DNA of 64,000 nt from JBMDXB01 sp048594885 (lineage in GTDB: Bacteria; Acidobacteriota; Vicinamibacteria; Vicinamibacterales; 2-12-FULL-66-21): assembly GCA_048594885.1 (NCBI GenBank), contig JBMDXB010000029.1, positions 69,426 to 133,425 on the forward strand, given 5' to 3'. Numbering within the stretch: the stretch's first letter is position 1; each line of letters starts with the position of its first letter. A program made the translations under genes and the position numbers. The notes under the pieces were generated by a model. That model was given only the letters and a program-made list of their open reading frames with translations, was not told where the DNA came from and ran no database searches. Of this stretch, positions 33,731 to 42,773 are shown piece after piece.

Positions 33731-34217
33731 CCGCGGTCGGACCGTAGATCGGAGGCAGCGGCACGTTCTGGAGTCGCAGGTAGACGCTCAGCTGGCCGCG
33801 ATGGTGGATGCCGTGGTTCATCAGGTACGCCCGCAGCGCGGCGGCGCGAGGCAGCGAGAAGAGCTCGGCGCCGCTCTTCTTCAACGTCCAGCGAGCAAGG
33901 ATCTCGGGATCCGTCGCATTCGCGATCAACCGCCGCGTTTCGGCGACCTTGGCGTCGAACTCCTTCAACATCACCGCGCGCGACGGAGGGGCCTTCGGCG
34001 TCGAGTCGACATCGTCGGCCAGATCGAAGGCTTCTGTCGTCATGATGACGATGCCCCAATATGGGAGGTTGGCGAGATGAGCGGCGAGCTGCCCGAGCGT
34101 CATCGATTTCTCGTGCGGCTTCCAGCCGAATTCCTGCTCGGGCACGCGCTCGAGCAGCCGGCGCGTGGTCGCCCATTCGTGGTCGTATTCGGAAAGGAGG
34201 GCGTCTTTGATGGCCAT
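33717..34217 (-). CDS. DinB-like metalloenzyme
   Basis: A 166-residue four-helix-bundle protein of the DinB/YfiT superfamily. The metal-binding histidines are visible in LAAHLANLP and in NHGIHHRGQLSVYLR, which is the characteristic H...HxxHHRGQ layout. It is likely a thiol-dependent S-transferase-like enzyme; the substrate is unknown. It is the first gene of an operon with the membrane protein and hydrolase. The start at 34217 follows the REP-like pair at 34238. Confidence 0.92.
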   Translation of the reverse strand: MAIKDALLSEYDHEWATTRRLLERVPEQEFGWKPHEKSMTLGQLAAHLANLPYWGIVIMTTEAFDLADDVDSTPKAPPSRAVMLKEFDAKVAETRRLIANATDPEILARWTLKKSGAELFSLPRAAALRAYLMNHGIHHRGQLSVYLRLQNVPLPPIYGPTADEGW

Positions 34218-34237
34218 GACGCTCCCATTCTAGCGCG

Positions 34238-34315
34238 GGGCCGACCAAGGTCGGCCCCTACGGAGGTGGCGTGGTCGTGTGGCGTTGCGTCGTAGGGGCC
34301 GAGCTTGCTCGACCC
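34238..34315. repeat. REP-like hairpin pair, copy 3
   Basis: GGGCCGACC-AA-GGTCGGCCC (34238-34257, perfect) and GGGCCGAGC-TT-GCTCGACCC (34296-34315, one mismatch), with CCCTACGG and CGTAGGGG flanks facing each other. They occupy the gap between DinB and the first BNR gene, ending 1 base before that gene's stop codon. Confidence 0.85.
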
Positions 34316-34316
34316 G

Positions 34317-37298
34317 TCACGGAATGATCGTGTCGGCCTCGACGGCGAGGCGTCTTGTGGCGATGGTCTTGTCGCCGATCGTCAGCTTCGCGAGGTACCA
34401 GCCTGCCGGTACGGACGGCAGGAGTCCGCCGCGGCCGAGGAACTGCTGCACCTGCGCCGGCGGCTGCTGTCCGCCCCGCGCGGCGGGCGGCTGCGGCCCG
34501 AGGTTCCACTGCACGCGATGCAGCCCGCCTTCCTTCGGCCCGTCCATCGACCTGATCTCGCGGCCGCTGACATCGCTGATCGTGATTTTCACGTCCCCCT
34601 GCGCCGGCGTCTTCAACCAGTAGCTGATCGCGGTGCCGCGCGGCGGGTTCGGCGCGCGGAAGTGCTTCGCGCCCTCGACGAGGATCGACTTCTGCACGTC
34701 GTTCAGCCACGCAACGGCGGGCCGCACCTCGAACACGTGCGCATCCGCCTTCATCGCCTCCTCGGTCAACTGCTGCAGCGGGGTGATGTCGTCCATGATG
34801 TAGATGCTGCGGCCGTGCGTGCCGAGGATCAGATCGTTGTCGCGCGGATGCACCATCACGTCGTCGATGCGCACCGTCGGCAGCCCCTGCATGAACGGCT
34901 TCCACGCCTTGCCGCCGTCGAGCGAGATGAAGAAGCCGTACTCGGTGCCGAGGTACAGCAGGTTGCGATTCTTCGGGTCCGCCTTGACGACGTTGACGTT
35001 CCCCTCCGGCAGGTTGCCGGCAATCGACGTCCACGTCTCGCCGTAGTCGGTCGTCCGATACACGTACGGCTTGTGGTCGTCGCTGCGGTGCGCGTCGATG
35101 CTGACGTAGGCGGTGCCGGCGTCGACGTACGACGTCTCCACGCGCGAGACGTGCCCCTCCTTTGGCGCGCCTGGGATCTTGTCGATGACGTTCTTCCACG
35201 TCACCCCGCCGTCGCGGCTGACCTGCACGTTGCCATCGTTGGTGCCGACCCACAACACGCTCGGCAGCACGTACGACTCGGCAACGGTCGAGATGTTGCT
35301 GTAGGAGGCCGCGCCGTCGTGTTTGGACGCCATTGGCGCGTTGCCGGGCACGCCCATGATCGGCCGATCGTTACGGCCGATGTTGCGCGTGAGATCGCTC
35401 GACGCGAGCCACGTGTCGCCGCGGTTGAACGATCGGAACAGGCGATCGCCGCCGAGGTAAATCGTCCGCGGATTGTGCGGCGACAGGATGAACGGCGTGT
35501 TCCAGAAGAACCGGAAGTTCGTCCCTTGCGGCGGTGGCGGGACGATGTTGCCCTGCGGGTTGCCGCCGAAGCCGAACTGCGCGGCGAGTGCCTGTGCCTG
35601 CTCCGTCGTGAGACCCATCGCCGCTGCCATCTGCTCGCCGCCGGGCGGCAGGCCGCCGCGGCCAGCCTGCGGACCACGCGGACGGATGCTGGTGCTCCGT
35701 CCCGCTCTCAGATCCCACCGGTTCGTGTTGCCGTCCTGCGACTCGGAGTAGAGGATCGTCCAGTCCGTCGGATCGTTCTGCGTGTAGAAGCCGTCGCCGC
35801 CGCCGATGCGATACCAGTCGAAATTGGTGATGCCGTTGGCGGTGCGAGTCGCGCTCGGGCCGCACCAGCTCCCGTTGTCCTGCAGTCCGCCGCAGACGTA
35901 ATACGGCCGCCGCATGTCCGCGCTGACGGCGTAGAACTGGCCGACCGGCATCGTGTTGACGTATTCCCACGTCGCCGCCTGGTCGTACGACACCGCGAGT
36001 CCGCCGTCGTTGCCGAGCAGAATGTGATCGCTGTTCTTCGGGTCGATCCAGAACGCGTGGTGATCGCTGTGCGGGATGCCCTGCACCTGGCGCCACGTCT
36101 TACCGCCGTCGATCGTCTTGAAGAACGGCGCACCGCCCTGGTACGCAATCTCGGTGTTGTTGGGATCGACCCGGATCTGACTGTAGTACATCCAGCGATC
36201 GCCCTGGTTCGAGACGCATTTCCACGTTCTGCCGCCGTCGTCCGAGCGCCAGATACCGCTCTTCTTCGGATCGGGCGGTGGGGGAGGCGCGTTCGGATCG
36301 CCGCGGCCACCGCCAAAGCCGCCGAAGCCGCGGCCCTGGCCCGGCGGAACGAGACTGCCGTCCGCGTTGACGCCCGCGCCGGTGCCGCCGCTCGGTCCGA
36401 CCTCGAACGACGCGTAAATCGTCTTCGGGTTCGATCGCGCGATGTCGATGCCGATGCGGCCGATGATCGGGTCGCCCGGCAGTCCGTTGCCGGTGAGCCG
36501 CGTCCAGTTCCGGCCGCCGTCCGTCGTCTTCCACAGGCCGCTTCCGGGGCCGCCGCCGTTGAAACCCCACGCCTGCCGCCGCCGCTGGTACGACGCTGCG
36601 AACAGCACGTTCGGGTTCGACGGATCCATGGCGACATCGGTGAAGCCGGTGTCCTCGTTGACGAAGTTCGTGTTCGTCCACGTCTTGCCGCCGTCGGCCG
36701 TCTTGTAGAGGCCGCGTTCCTTGTTCGGACCGAAGAGAGGCCCGAGCGCCGCGACGTGGACGGTGTTCGGATCCTTCGGATGCACGACCACGCGCCCGAT
36801 GGTCTGCGTCTCCTTCAGGCCGATGTACTGAAACGTCTTGCCGGCGTCGGTCGACTTGTACATCCCCGCGCCGAACGAGGAGCTCTGGCGATTGTTCGGC
36901 TCCCCAGTGCCGACGTAGATGATGTTCGGATCGGAGGGCGCGATCGCCAGATCGCCAATCGACGACACCGGATACGTATCGAAGATCGGCGCCCACGTCG
37001 TCCCGTTGTTCGTCGTCTTCCAGATGCCGCCGGTCGCATATCCGAGATAGATGATGGATGGATTGCTTTCGACCACGGCGATGTCATCGATGCGGCCGCC
37101 CATGTTGGCGGGGCCGATCGAGCGCCAGACGAACGGTTTGAGCAACGGATCGGTGGTGGCGTTGATTGGTGGCGGCAAGGGAGGCGCCGCCGGTTGTTGC
37201 GGCGCCTGCCCCTGAGCGAACAGGCCGCTGCCGGCCGCCGCGCAGATGCCGGCGGCTGCCCATGCGAGCAGCCGCCTCTGTATCGATCCTGGTTTCAC
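34317..37298 (-). CDS. Secreted BNR-repeat (sortilin/VPS10-like) protein, paralogue 1
   Basis: A 993-residue secreted protein with a signal peptide (residues 1-30). It has many BNR/Asp-box motifs of the type SxDxGxTW, for example TTNNGTTW, STDAGKTF, TADGGKTW, TTDGGRNW, SDDGGRTW and TIDGGKTW. They imply two beta-propellers like those of sortilin and xyloglucanase-type glycosidases. A C-terminal beta-sandwich domain (ISYWLKTPAQGDVKITISDV) follows. Low-complexity Gly/Pro stretches interrupt loops. The GTG at 37298 has AAGGAGA upstream. Enzymatic activity cannot be confirmed; carbohydrate binding or hydrolysis is plausible. It is 10 bp downstream of its paralogue. Confidence 0.9.
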   Translation of the reverse strand: MKPGSIQRRLLAWAAAGICAAAGSGLFAQGQAPQQPAAPPLPPPINATTDPLLKPFVWRSIGPANMGGRIDDIAVVESNPSIIYLGYATGGIWKTTNNGTTWAPIFDTYPVSSIGDLAIAPSDPNIIYVGTGEPNNRQSSSFGAGMYKSTDAGKTFQYIGLKETQTIGRVVVHPKDPNTVHVAALGPLFGPNKERGLYKTADGGKTWTNTNFVNEDTGFTDVAMDPSNPNVLFAASYQRRRQAWGFNGGGPGSGLWKTTDGGRNWTRLTGNGLPGDPIIGRIGIDIARSNPKTIYASFEVGPSGGTGAGVNADGSLVPPGQGRGFGGFGGGRGDPNAPPPPPDPKKSGIWRSDDGGRTWKCVSNQGDRWMYYSQIRVDPNNTEIAYQGGAPFFKTIDGGKTWRQVQGIPHSDHHAFWIDPKNSDHILLGNDGGLAVSYDQAATWEYVNTMPVGQFYAVSADMRRPYYVCGGLQDNGSWCGPSATRTANGITNFDWYRIGGGDGFYTQNDPTDWTILYSESQDGNTNRWDLRAGRSTSIRPRGPQAGRGGLPPGGEQMAAAMGLTTEQAQALAAQFGFGGNPQGNIVPPPPQGTNFRFFWNTPFILSPHNPRTIYLGGDRLFRSFNRGDTWLASSDLTRNIGRNDRPIMGVPGNAPMASKHDGAASYSNISTVAESYVLPSVLWVGTNDGNVQVSRDGGVTWKNVIDKIPGAPKEGHVSRVETSYVDAGTAYVSIDAHRSDDHKPYVYRTTDYGETWTSIAGNLPEGNVNVVKADPKNRNLLYLGTEYGFFISLDGGKAWKPFMQGLPTVRIDDVMVHPRDNDLILGTHGRSIYIMDDITPLQQLTEEAMKADAHVFEVRPAVAWLNDVQKSILVEGAKHFRAPNPPRGTAISYWLKTPAQGDVKITISDVSGREIRSMDGPKEGGLHRVQWNLGPQPPAARGGQQPPAQVQQFLGRGGLLPSVPAGWYLAKLTIGDKTIATRRLAVEADTIIP

Positions 37299-37308
37299 GC
37301 GTTCTCCT

Positions 37309-40260
37309 TCAGCGAAGGTCGTCCGCTTCGACCACGACGGTCTTCACGAGCTCCTTGCCGCCGACCGACAGCTTGACGACGTAGGTTCCCGGATCGACGG
37401 CGCCGGGATTGACGAAAGCCGGGCCGCCGCGTCCACCGCGGCCTCCGCCGCCGCCTCCGCGGGCCCCGCGTCCGCCGCGGCCGGTGTCCGGATCGGCCGG
37501 AGGTGGATTGGGCGAGAGGTTCCACTGCACGCGGTTGAGGCCGGCCTCCTTGGTGCCGGCGATCTCCCGCACGAGGGTGCCGGCCATGTTCGTGATGGTG
37601 ATCTTCACGTCACCCGACGGGGCGGACTTCAGGTAGTAGTTGATCGCCGTGCCGCCCGGCGGGTTCTGGCCACGGAAGTGCCTCGCGCCCCCCGTGCCGC
37701 GGCTCAGCATCGTGTCTTCGACCCATCGCGTCGCCGGCCGCACGTCGAACAAGTGCGCATCGGCGGTGATCGTCTGTTCGCTCATCTGCTGCAGCGGGGT
37801 GATGTCGTCGACGATCCAGATGCTGCGGCCGTGCGTGCCGACGATGAGATCGTTGTCGCGCGGATGCACGAGCAGATCGTCGATGCGGACCGTCGGCAGG
37901 CCCGTCATGAACTTCTTCCACTCGCGGCCGCCATTGAGCGAGACGAACACCGCGTACTCGGTCCCGAGATAGAGCAGGTTGCGGTTCTTCGGATCCTCGC
38001 GAATGACGTTGACGTTCCCGGTCGGCAGGTTGCCCGCAACCGACGTCCACGACGCGCCGAAGTCGGTCGTCTTGAAGACGTACGGCTTGTGGTCGTCGGT
38101 GCGGTGGCCGTCGAACGTCACGTAGCAGGTGCCCGCGTCGAAGTTCGACGGTTCGACGCGCGAGACATGCGTTTCCTTCGGCACACCCTTGATGTTGTCG
38201 ACCACGTTCTTCCAGGTCGCGCCGGAGTCGCGGCTCACCTGGACGTTGCCGTCGTTCGTACCGACCCAGACGACGCCCGGCGTGACGGGCGATTCGCCGA
38301 TCGTCGTGATGTTGCTGTACGAGGCCGCACCGTCGTGCTTCGACGCCATCGGCGCCGTACCGGCGGCGCCCATGATCGGCCGATCGTTCCTGCCGATGTT
38401 CTTCGTCAGGTCGGGCGAAGCCGTCCACGAGTCGCCGCGCGTCGCCGATCGGAACAGCCGATCGCCGCCGAGATACACGACCTTCGAGTCATGCGGGGAG
38501 AGGATGAACGGGGTGTTCCAGTAGAACCTGAACGTCGCCCCTTCAGGCGTCGGGAATACGTTGGGTCCGCCGCGGCCGCCACCGCCGCCGCCACCGCCGC
38601 CGCGTCCGCCGGTGGTGCGCGGACGGATGCTCGTGGACGTGCCGTTGCGCAGGTTCCAGCGGTTCGTGTTGCCGTCCTGCGACTCTGAATAGAGGATCGT
38701 CCAGTCGTGCGGATCGTTCTGAGTGTAGAAGCCGTCGCCGCCGCCGATGCGATACCAGTCGGTGTTCAGGATGCCGCTGCTGCTCCGCACTGCGCTCGGG
38801 CCGCACCAGCTTCCGTTGTCCTGCAGCCCGCCGCAGACGAAGTACGGCTTTCGCATGTCCGCGCTGATCGCGTAGAACTGCCCGGTCGCCATCGTTGCGA
38901 CCTCCTCCCACGTCTCGCCCTGGTCGTAGCTGACGTCGAGGCCGCCGTCGTTGCCGATGAGCAGATGACGGGTGTTGCGCGGGTTGATCCACAGCGCGTG
39001 ATGGTCGCCGTGGCTCTGGCCGGACATGACGTTGAACGTCTTGCCGCCGTCGGTCGACTTGTACGCCGACGCGCCCATCGTGTAGATGATCTGGTCCGTG
39101 GTCGGATCGCAGCGGATCTGGCTGTAGTACATCGGCCGATTGTTGTTGTTGCTGGCGATCTGCCATGTCTTGCCGCCGTCTTCCGACCGCCACACGCCGC
39201 TGCGGCTCGGATTGGGCGGCGGAGGCGGCCCTTCCTGCTGTCCGCCGCGTCCTGCTGGAACGGCTCCCCGGCCCCCAGGCGCCCCGGCCCCCGCACCGCC
39301 GCCGCGTCCCTGCCCTGGTTGCACGAGGCTGCCGTCCTCGTTCACCCCGGCGCCGGTGCCGCCGCTCGGGCCGACTTCGATCTGCGCGAGCACGACGTTC
39401 GGCTTGGAGCGGCAGATATCGACGCCGATGCGGCCGATGATCGGGTTGTTCGGCCAGCCGCTGCCGGAGATCTTCGTCCACGTCTTGCCCGCGTCGGTCG
39501 TCTTCCACAGGCCGCTGCCCGGCCCGCCGCCGTTGAATCCCCACGGCTGCCGCCGGCGCTGATACGACGCCGCGAACAGCGTGTTCGGATCCGCCGGATG
39601 CATCACGACATCGGTAAAGCCCGTGTCGTTGTCGATGAACTTTGAAGGCGTCCACGTCTTGCCGCCATCCACCGTCTTGAACAGCCCGCGCTCCGGATTC
39701 GGGCCGAACAGATGACCGACGGCCGCGACGTAGGCGATGTTCGGATCCTTCGGGTGGACGACGATGCGTGAGATGCTTTGCGTGTCTTTCAAGCCGACGA
39801 GCTCGAACGTCGTGCCACCGTCGTTCGACTTGTAGACGCCGCCGCCGAACGACGAGCTCTGACGGTTGTTCGGCTCGCCGGTGCCGACGTAGATCACGTT
39901 CGCGTTCGACGGCGCGATCGCGATGTCACCGATCGACGAGACCGGGTGTCCGTCGAAGATCGGCGTCATCGTCGTGCCGTTGTTGTCCGTCTTCCACACG
40001 CCACCCGTGGCGTAGCCAACATAGAAGGTCGAGGGGTCGCCTTCGTTGACGGCGATATCGTCGATGCGTCCGCCCATCACCGCCGGCCCGATCGGCCGCC
40101 ACACGAATCGCTTGAGAATCGGATCGTCGGATTGGTTGATGGGCGCTCGAAGCGCGGCGACCCGATCCTGCTGTCCCTGGACCGCGAGCCCCCGCATCCC
40201 GAGCAGACACAGGCCAACGGCCGCCCACGTCGCCAATCGGGTACGCAAATGTCGCTTCAC
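37309..40260 (-). CDS. Secreted BNR-repeat (sortilin/VPS10-like) protein, paralogue 2
   Basis: A 983-residue protein collinear with the next gene along its whole length, with the same Asp-box series (TDNNGTTM, SNDGGTTF, TVDGGKTW, TTDAGKTW, SEDGGKTW, STDGGKTF) and the same C-terminal domain (INYYLKSAPSGDVKITITNM). The two genes share an almost identical start region (AAGGAGAA, then a GTG codon). This is a tandem duplication followed by marked divergence, so both copies are probably useful. Gly-rich inserts are longer here. The signal peptide is residues ~1-28. The precise role is unknown. Confidence 0.9.
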   Translation of the reverse strand: MKRHLRTRLATWAAVGLCLLGMRGLAVQGQQDRVAALRAPINQSDDPILKRFVWRPIGPAVMGGRIDDIAVNEGDPSTFYVGYATGGVWKTDNNGTTMTPIFDGHPVSSIGDIAIAPSNANVIYVGTGEPNNRQSSSFGGGVYKSNDGGTTFELVGLKDTQSISRIVVHPKDPNIAYVAAVGHLFGPNPERGLFKTVDGGKTWTPSKFIDNDTGFTDVVMHPADPNTLFAASYQRRRQPWGFNGGGPGSGLWKTTDAGKTWTKISGSGWPNNPIIGRIGVDICRSKPNVVLAQIEVGPSGGTGAGVNEDGSLVQPGQGRGGGAGAGAPGGRGAVPAGRGGQQEGPPPPPNPSRSGVWRSEDGGKTWQIASNNNNRPMYYSQIRCDPTTDQIIYTMGASAYKSTDGGKTFNVMSGQSHGDHHALWINPRNTRHLLIGNDGGLDVSYDQGETWEEVATMATGQFYAISADMRKPYFVCGGLQDNGSWCGPSAVRSSSGILNTDWYRIGGGDGFYTQNDPHDWTILYSESQDGNTNRWNLRNGTSTSIRPRTTGGRGGGGGGGGGRGGPNVFPTPEGATFRFYWNTPFILSPHDSKVVYLGGDRLFRSATRGDSWTASPDLTKNIGRNDRPIMGAAGTAPMASKHDGAASYSNITTIGESPVTPGVVWVGTNDGNVQVSRDSGATWKNVVDNIKGVPKETHVSRVEPSNFDAGTCYVTFDGHRTDDHKPYVFKTTDFGASWTSVAGNLPTGNVNVIREDPKNRNLLYLGTEYAVFVSLNGGREWKKFMTGLPTVRIDDLLVHPRDNDLIVGTHGRSIWIVDDITPLQQMSEQTITADAHLFDVRPATRWVEDTMLSRGTGGARHFRGQNPPGGTAINYYLKSAPSGDVKITITNMAGTLVREIAGTKEAGLNRVQWNLSPNPPPADPDTGRGGRGARGGGGGGRGGRGGPAFVNPGAVDPGTYVVKLSVGGKELVKTVVVEADDLR

Positions 40261-40338
40261 CGCATTCTCCTTGATTGAATGTCTGGCTTCGGCTTCAGCC
40301 GGGTGGAGTTTACGACAGGTTTGGAGCTAACGCTTACC

Positions 40339-40480
40339 GTCCCTGGTCACTGGTCCCTGGTCACGGGTCCCCGGTCCCGGGTACCGGGTCCCGGGGCCCG
40401 GGTCCCGGGTCCGCGGCCCGGGTCCGTGACCCGGGACCCGGGACGAGGGCCCCGGGGCCAGGGACCCGTGACCAGGGACT
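40339..40480. repeat. Heptamer-derived palindrome, word GGTCCCT
   Basis: GTCCCTGGTCACTGGTCCCT at the left is mirrored by GGGACCCGTGACCAGGGACT at the right. Many GGGTCCCGGG-type palindromes lie between. The whole 142 bp can fold into a long GC-rich hairpin. It fills the gap between the LemA gene stop and the second BNR gene start. The same word recurs, unpaired, at 57184-57397. Confidence 0.9.
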
Positions 40481-40485
40481 CGTGT

Positions 40486-41049
40486 CTACTTGAAATTCAC
40501 CGTAGGCGGTTTTTGCGCTTCGGGGGGCGCCTGCCAGTACGGGTATTCCTTGAAGCCGAACATCTTCGCCGTGACGTTCGACGGGAAGCGGCGGCGTAGC
40601 GTGTTGTATTCGGTGATGAGGTCGTTGTAGCGCTTGCGCTCGGTGGCGATGCGATTTTCGGTGCCCGCGAGCTCGTCCATCAGGCGCTGGAACTGCGCGT
40701 CCGCTTTGAGCTGCGGGTAGGCCTCGACGACGACGAGCAGCCGCGCGAGGGCGGAGGACTGTTCGTTGGCCGCGGCGATCTGCTGCTCGGGCGTCGTCGC
40801 GCCCGAGAGCTTTGCGCGCGACTCGGCTACGCGCGTGAAGATCTCCTTCTCGTGTGCGGCGTAGCCTTTCACCGTCTCGACGAGGTTGGGAATCAGATCG
40901 TTGCGCCGCTGGAGCTGGTTCTGAACCTGTGACCACTGCCCCTTGATGGCCTCCTCGGTCCCTGTGAACCGGTTGTAGGAGCAGGCGGGAAGGGCGGTGG
41001 CCAGCAACAGAACGATGCCGAGGTTCGCTGCAATCCGCTTCGTGTTCAT
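40486..41049 (-). CDS. lemA: LemA family protein
   Basis: A 187-residue protein with an N-terminal membrane anchor ending near LPACSYNRF (a possible lipobox C). A helical LemA domain follows: NQLQRRNDLIPNLVETVKGY, then ARLLVVVEAYPQLKADAQFQ and ENRIATERKRYNDLITEYN. The length is usual for the family. LemA proteins are often next to TPM-domain genes, as here, and the pair is thought to act at the membrane in envelope upkeep. The ATG at 41049 is preferred; an upstream ATG at 41079 would overlap the TPM stop. Confidence 0.93.
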   Translation of the reverse strand: MNTKRIAANLGIVLLLATALPACSYNRFTGTEEAIKGQWSQVQNQLQRRNDLIPNLVETVKGYAAHEKEIFTRVAESRAKLSGATTPEQQIAAANEQSSALARLLVVVEAYPQLKADAQFQRLMDELAGTENRIATERKRYNDLITEYNTLRRRFPSNVTAKMFGFKEYPYWQAPPEAQKPPTVNFK

Positions 41050-41072
41050 CTGTGACGTCCTCTGCAATGACG

Positions 41073-41951
41073 TTACCATCCGCCGGAGGCTCCGCCGCCG
41101 CCTGAGCGGCCGCCGCCAAAGCCGCCGAACCCTCCACCACGTCCGCCGAATCCTCCGAATCCCCCGCCGAACCCACTGCCATGGCCGAACGGCCCGATGC
41201 CGCTGTTCCAGCCGCTCCAGGGCCCGATGATCCAGGGTCCCCGGCGGCGCCTGCGCCGGCCGCCGATACGGCCGATCATGCTCAGGAGGAGAAAGACGAT
41301 GAGAATGACCAGGCCGAACGGGAAATTCGAGGACGGCCCTACGGTCCTCGGCTGCGACCGAGGCACGTTGTCGAGCCGGACGCCGCGGCGATCGGCGATC
41401 CGGTTGATGATCTGCGTCACGCCGGCGAGCAGCCCCTCGCCGTAGTCGCCGCGCGCGAAGTGCGGACGCATCGCGCTGCGGATGACCTCGCCCGCAAAGC
41501 CATCGGTGATGAACTCCTCGAGGTCGTAGCCCGTCTCGACGCGGACACGGCGATCGTCGACCGCGAGGACGATCAGCAGGCCGTTGTCCTTGCCCTTCTG
41601 GCCGATGCCGCGTCCGCCGTTCTCGAACATCTTCACGGCGTACGACTCGATGTCGCCGTACGGCTGGAACGTCCTCACGGTCGCCACGACGACGGTATCG
41701 CCGCTCGCCTGCAGCAGCGCGCGGATTCGGCGGTCGATCTCCTGCTCACTCGCTGCGTCGATGACGTCGGCGAAGTCATTCACCGGCGCCGTCAGTGCGG
41801 GGGGCTGCGATTCCTGCGCCCCGAGATCAATGCTGAATGCTGAATGCCAAATGCTGAAAATACCGAGAATGACGAATGGGTAAACAGCACTTCCATTCAG
41901 CATTCGGCATTTAGCATTCAGCATTGACAAGGCCACACCGCCTACCGCCAT
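41073..41951 (-). CDS. TPM-domain protein whose N-terminus lies in a heptamer array
   Basis: A protein of up to 292 residues. After the N-terminus comes a TPM domain (VNDFADVIDAASEQEIDRRI, GVLERRS-like beta segments, GKDNGLLIVLAVDDRRVRVE, LEEFITDGFAGEVI). One membrane segment (FGLVILIVFLLLSMIG), a basic patch and a Gly-rich tail ending SGGGGASGGW follow. This matches YgcG/TPM proteins. The signal peptide (about AVYPFVILGIFSIWHSAFSI) is encoded by the heptamer hairpin at 41827-41927. The ATG at 41951 overlaps the upstream gene by 10 bp; ATGs at 41924 and 41903 are alternatives. Confidence 0.85.
   Translation of the reverse strand: MAVGGVALSMLNAKCRMLNGSAVYPFVILGIFSIWHSAFSIDLGAQESQPPALTAPVNDFADVIDAASEQEIDRRIRALLQASGDTVVVATVRTFQPYGDIESYAVKMFENGGRGIGQKGKDNGLLIVLAVDDRRVRVETGYDLEEFITDGFAGEVIRSAMRPHFARGDYGEGLLAGVTQIINRIADRRGVRLDNVPRSQPRTVGPSSNFPFGLVILIVFLLLSMIGRIGGRRRRRRGPWIIGPWSGWNSGIGPFGHGSGFGGGFGGFGGRGGGFGGFGGGRSGGGGASGGW
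41827..41927. repeat. Heptamer array, word GAATGCT, inverted pair inside a gene
   Basis: TCAATGCTGAATGCTGAATG at the left faces GCATTTAGCATTCAGCATTGA at the right, with an unrelated AT-richer centre. The ends match those of the array at 29711. The element lies in the 5' part of the TPM gene and keeps its reading frame open. It is clearly less GC-rich than its surroundings. Confidence 0.92.
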
Positions 41952-42607
41952 GTGTCGACCAGTTGCCAGATCTGCTCGACGTCGGCGATGTAGCGCTTCA
42001 GCAGCGCGGTGGGATCGGCAATCGTGCCGGCCGTCGAGAGCTCGCGCCATAGACGCATCGACGCGTCCTGCTGGCCGGCGAACCGCTCATCGAGGCGGCC
42101 GAGGTTCTCGATGAGCGCGCGATACGCCGGCGCGGAGGCGGCGACGAGGCGGCCGATCGCGGCCGCATGGCCGGCCGTCTCCAGGAAGCCTTCGCGCAGG
42201 TGGATCAGATGGCTCTTCGCCTGCAGCTCCACCGCGCGGCGCAGATCCGCGTCGTTGACGACGCACCCTTCGAACGGTGTGGCGCCAACGATGACGACAT
42301 GGCTGTCGAGAATGGCGCCGTATTCGATGGGGAAGACGTCGAGCGTCCTGAGGAACTCGTCGCGCGAGAGGATGAGCGGCGTTGCGAGCCCCTGCCGCGT
42401 CCACCTCGCCGTCTGCGCGATGCACGCGGCGAGATCGTCGAAGACCACGCGGTCGACCAGGACGAGCGTGTGCAGCCCCTCGTCGTCGCGTGCGCCGGCG
42501 CCGTAGGCGACGACCGACTGCAGCCGCGCATCGAAGACGCGGCGGAGATCCGATACCAGCGCGCCGAGCGCCGCGCGATCCTCGGCCGACAACGCCACAG
42601 AGCTCAT
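41942..42607 (-). CDS. Protein of unknown function, possible degenerate nucleotidyltransferase fold
   Basis: A 221-residue cytoplasmic protein. The N-terminal half (LVSDLRRVFDARLQSVVAYG, then THTLVLVDRV-like strands) follows the strand-helix order of nucleotidyltransferase domains. The GS...DxD active-site motif is not intact (AYGAGARDDEG). The C-terminal half is helical. It lies upstream of, and overlaps, the TPM gene, with LemA next, so it probably belongs to that membrane-associated unit. The ATG at 42607 is used; one six codons upstream is possible. The assignment is weak. Confidence 0.65.
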   Translation of the reverse strand: MSSVALSAEDRAALGALVSDLRRVFDARLQSVVAYGAGARDDEGLHTLVLVDRVVFDDLAACIAQTARWTRQGLATPLILSRDEFLRTLDVFPIEYGAILDSHVVIVGATPFEGCVVNDADLRRAVELQAKSHLIHLREGFLETAGHAAAIGRLVAASAPAYRALIENLGRLDERFAGQQDASMRLWRELSTAGTIADPTALLKRYIADVEQIWQLVDTWR

Positions 42608-42661
42608 AGCACGATTATGCGGCATCCGCGCAGGCCGAACGCCATGGCAGCTTCTCTTGGC

Positions 42662-42710
42662 GGCGCCTGGGGCCCCACCCCCAGGCGCCTCTACGCGCGC
42701 TTCGCGCGCG
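42662..42710. repeat. Two GC-rich hairpins between divergent genes
   Basis: GGCGCCTGGGG-CCCCAC-CCCCAGGCGCC (42662-42689, 11-bp perfect arms) and CGCGCGC-TTC-GCGCGCG (42694-42710). GGCCTTCGGCC follows nearby at 42713. They lie in the gap upstream of YvcK. Similar hairpins occur at 13633. Their role is unknown. Confidence 0.7.
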
Positions 42711-42773
42711 ACGGCCTTCGGCCTTGCCGCCCTCGCCTTGCTCGGGCAGCCTGTGGCCTAATAAGGCGCAGCG

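Noticed and set aside
34305..37376. 1023-residue open frame on the plus strand opposite the first BNR gene
   Set aside because: It is the antisense shadow of a high-GC gene: Arg/Val-rich, no domain, no ribosome-binding site, while the minus strand shows clear Asp-box repeats.
40486..42607. Whole LemA/TPM cluster as a novel system
   Set aside because: LemA with TPM proteins is a known pairing. Only the repeat-encoded N-terminus is unusual.
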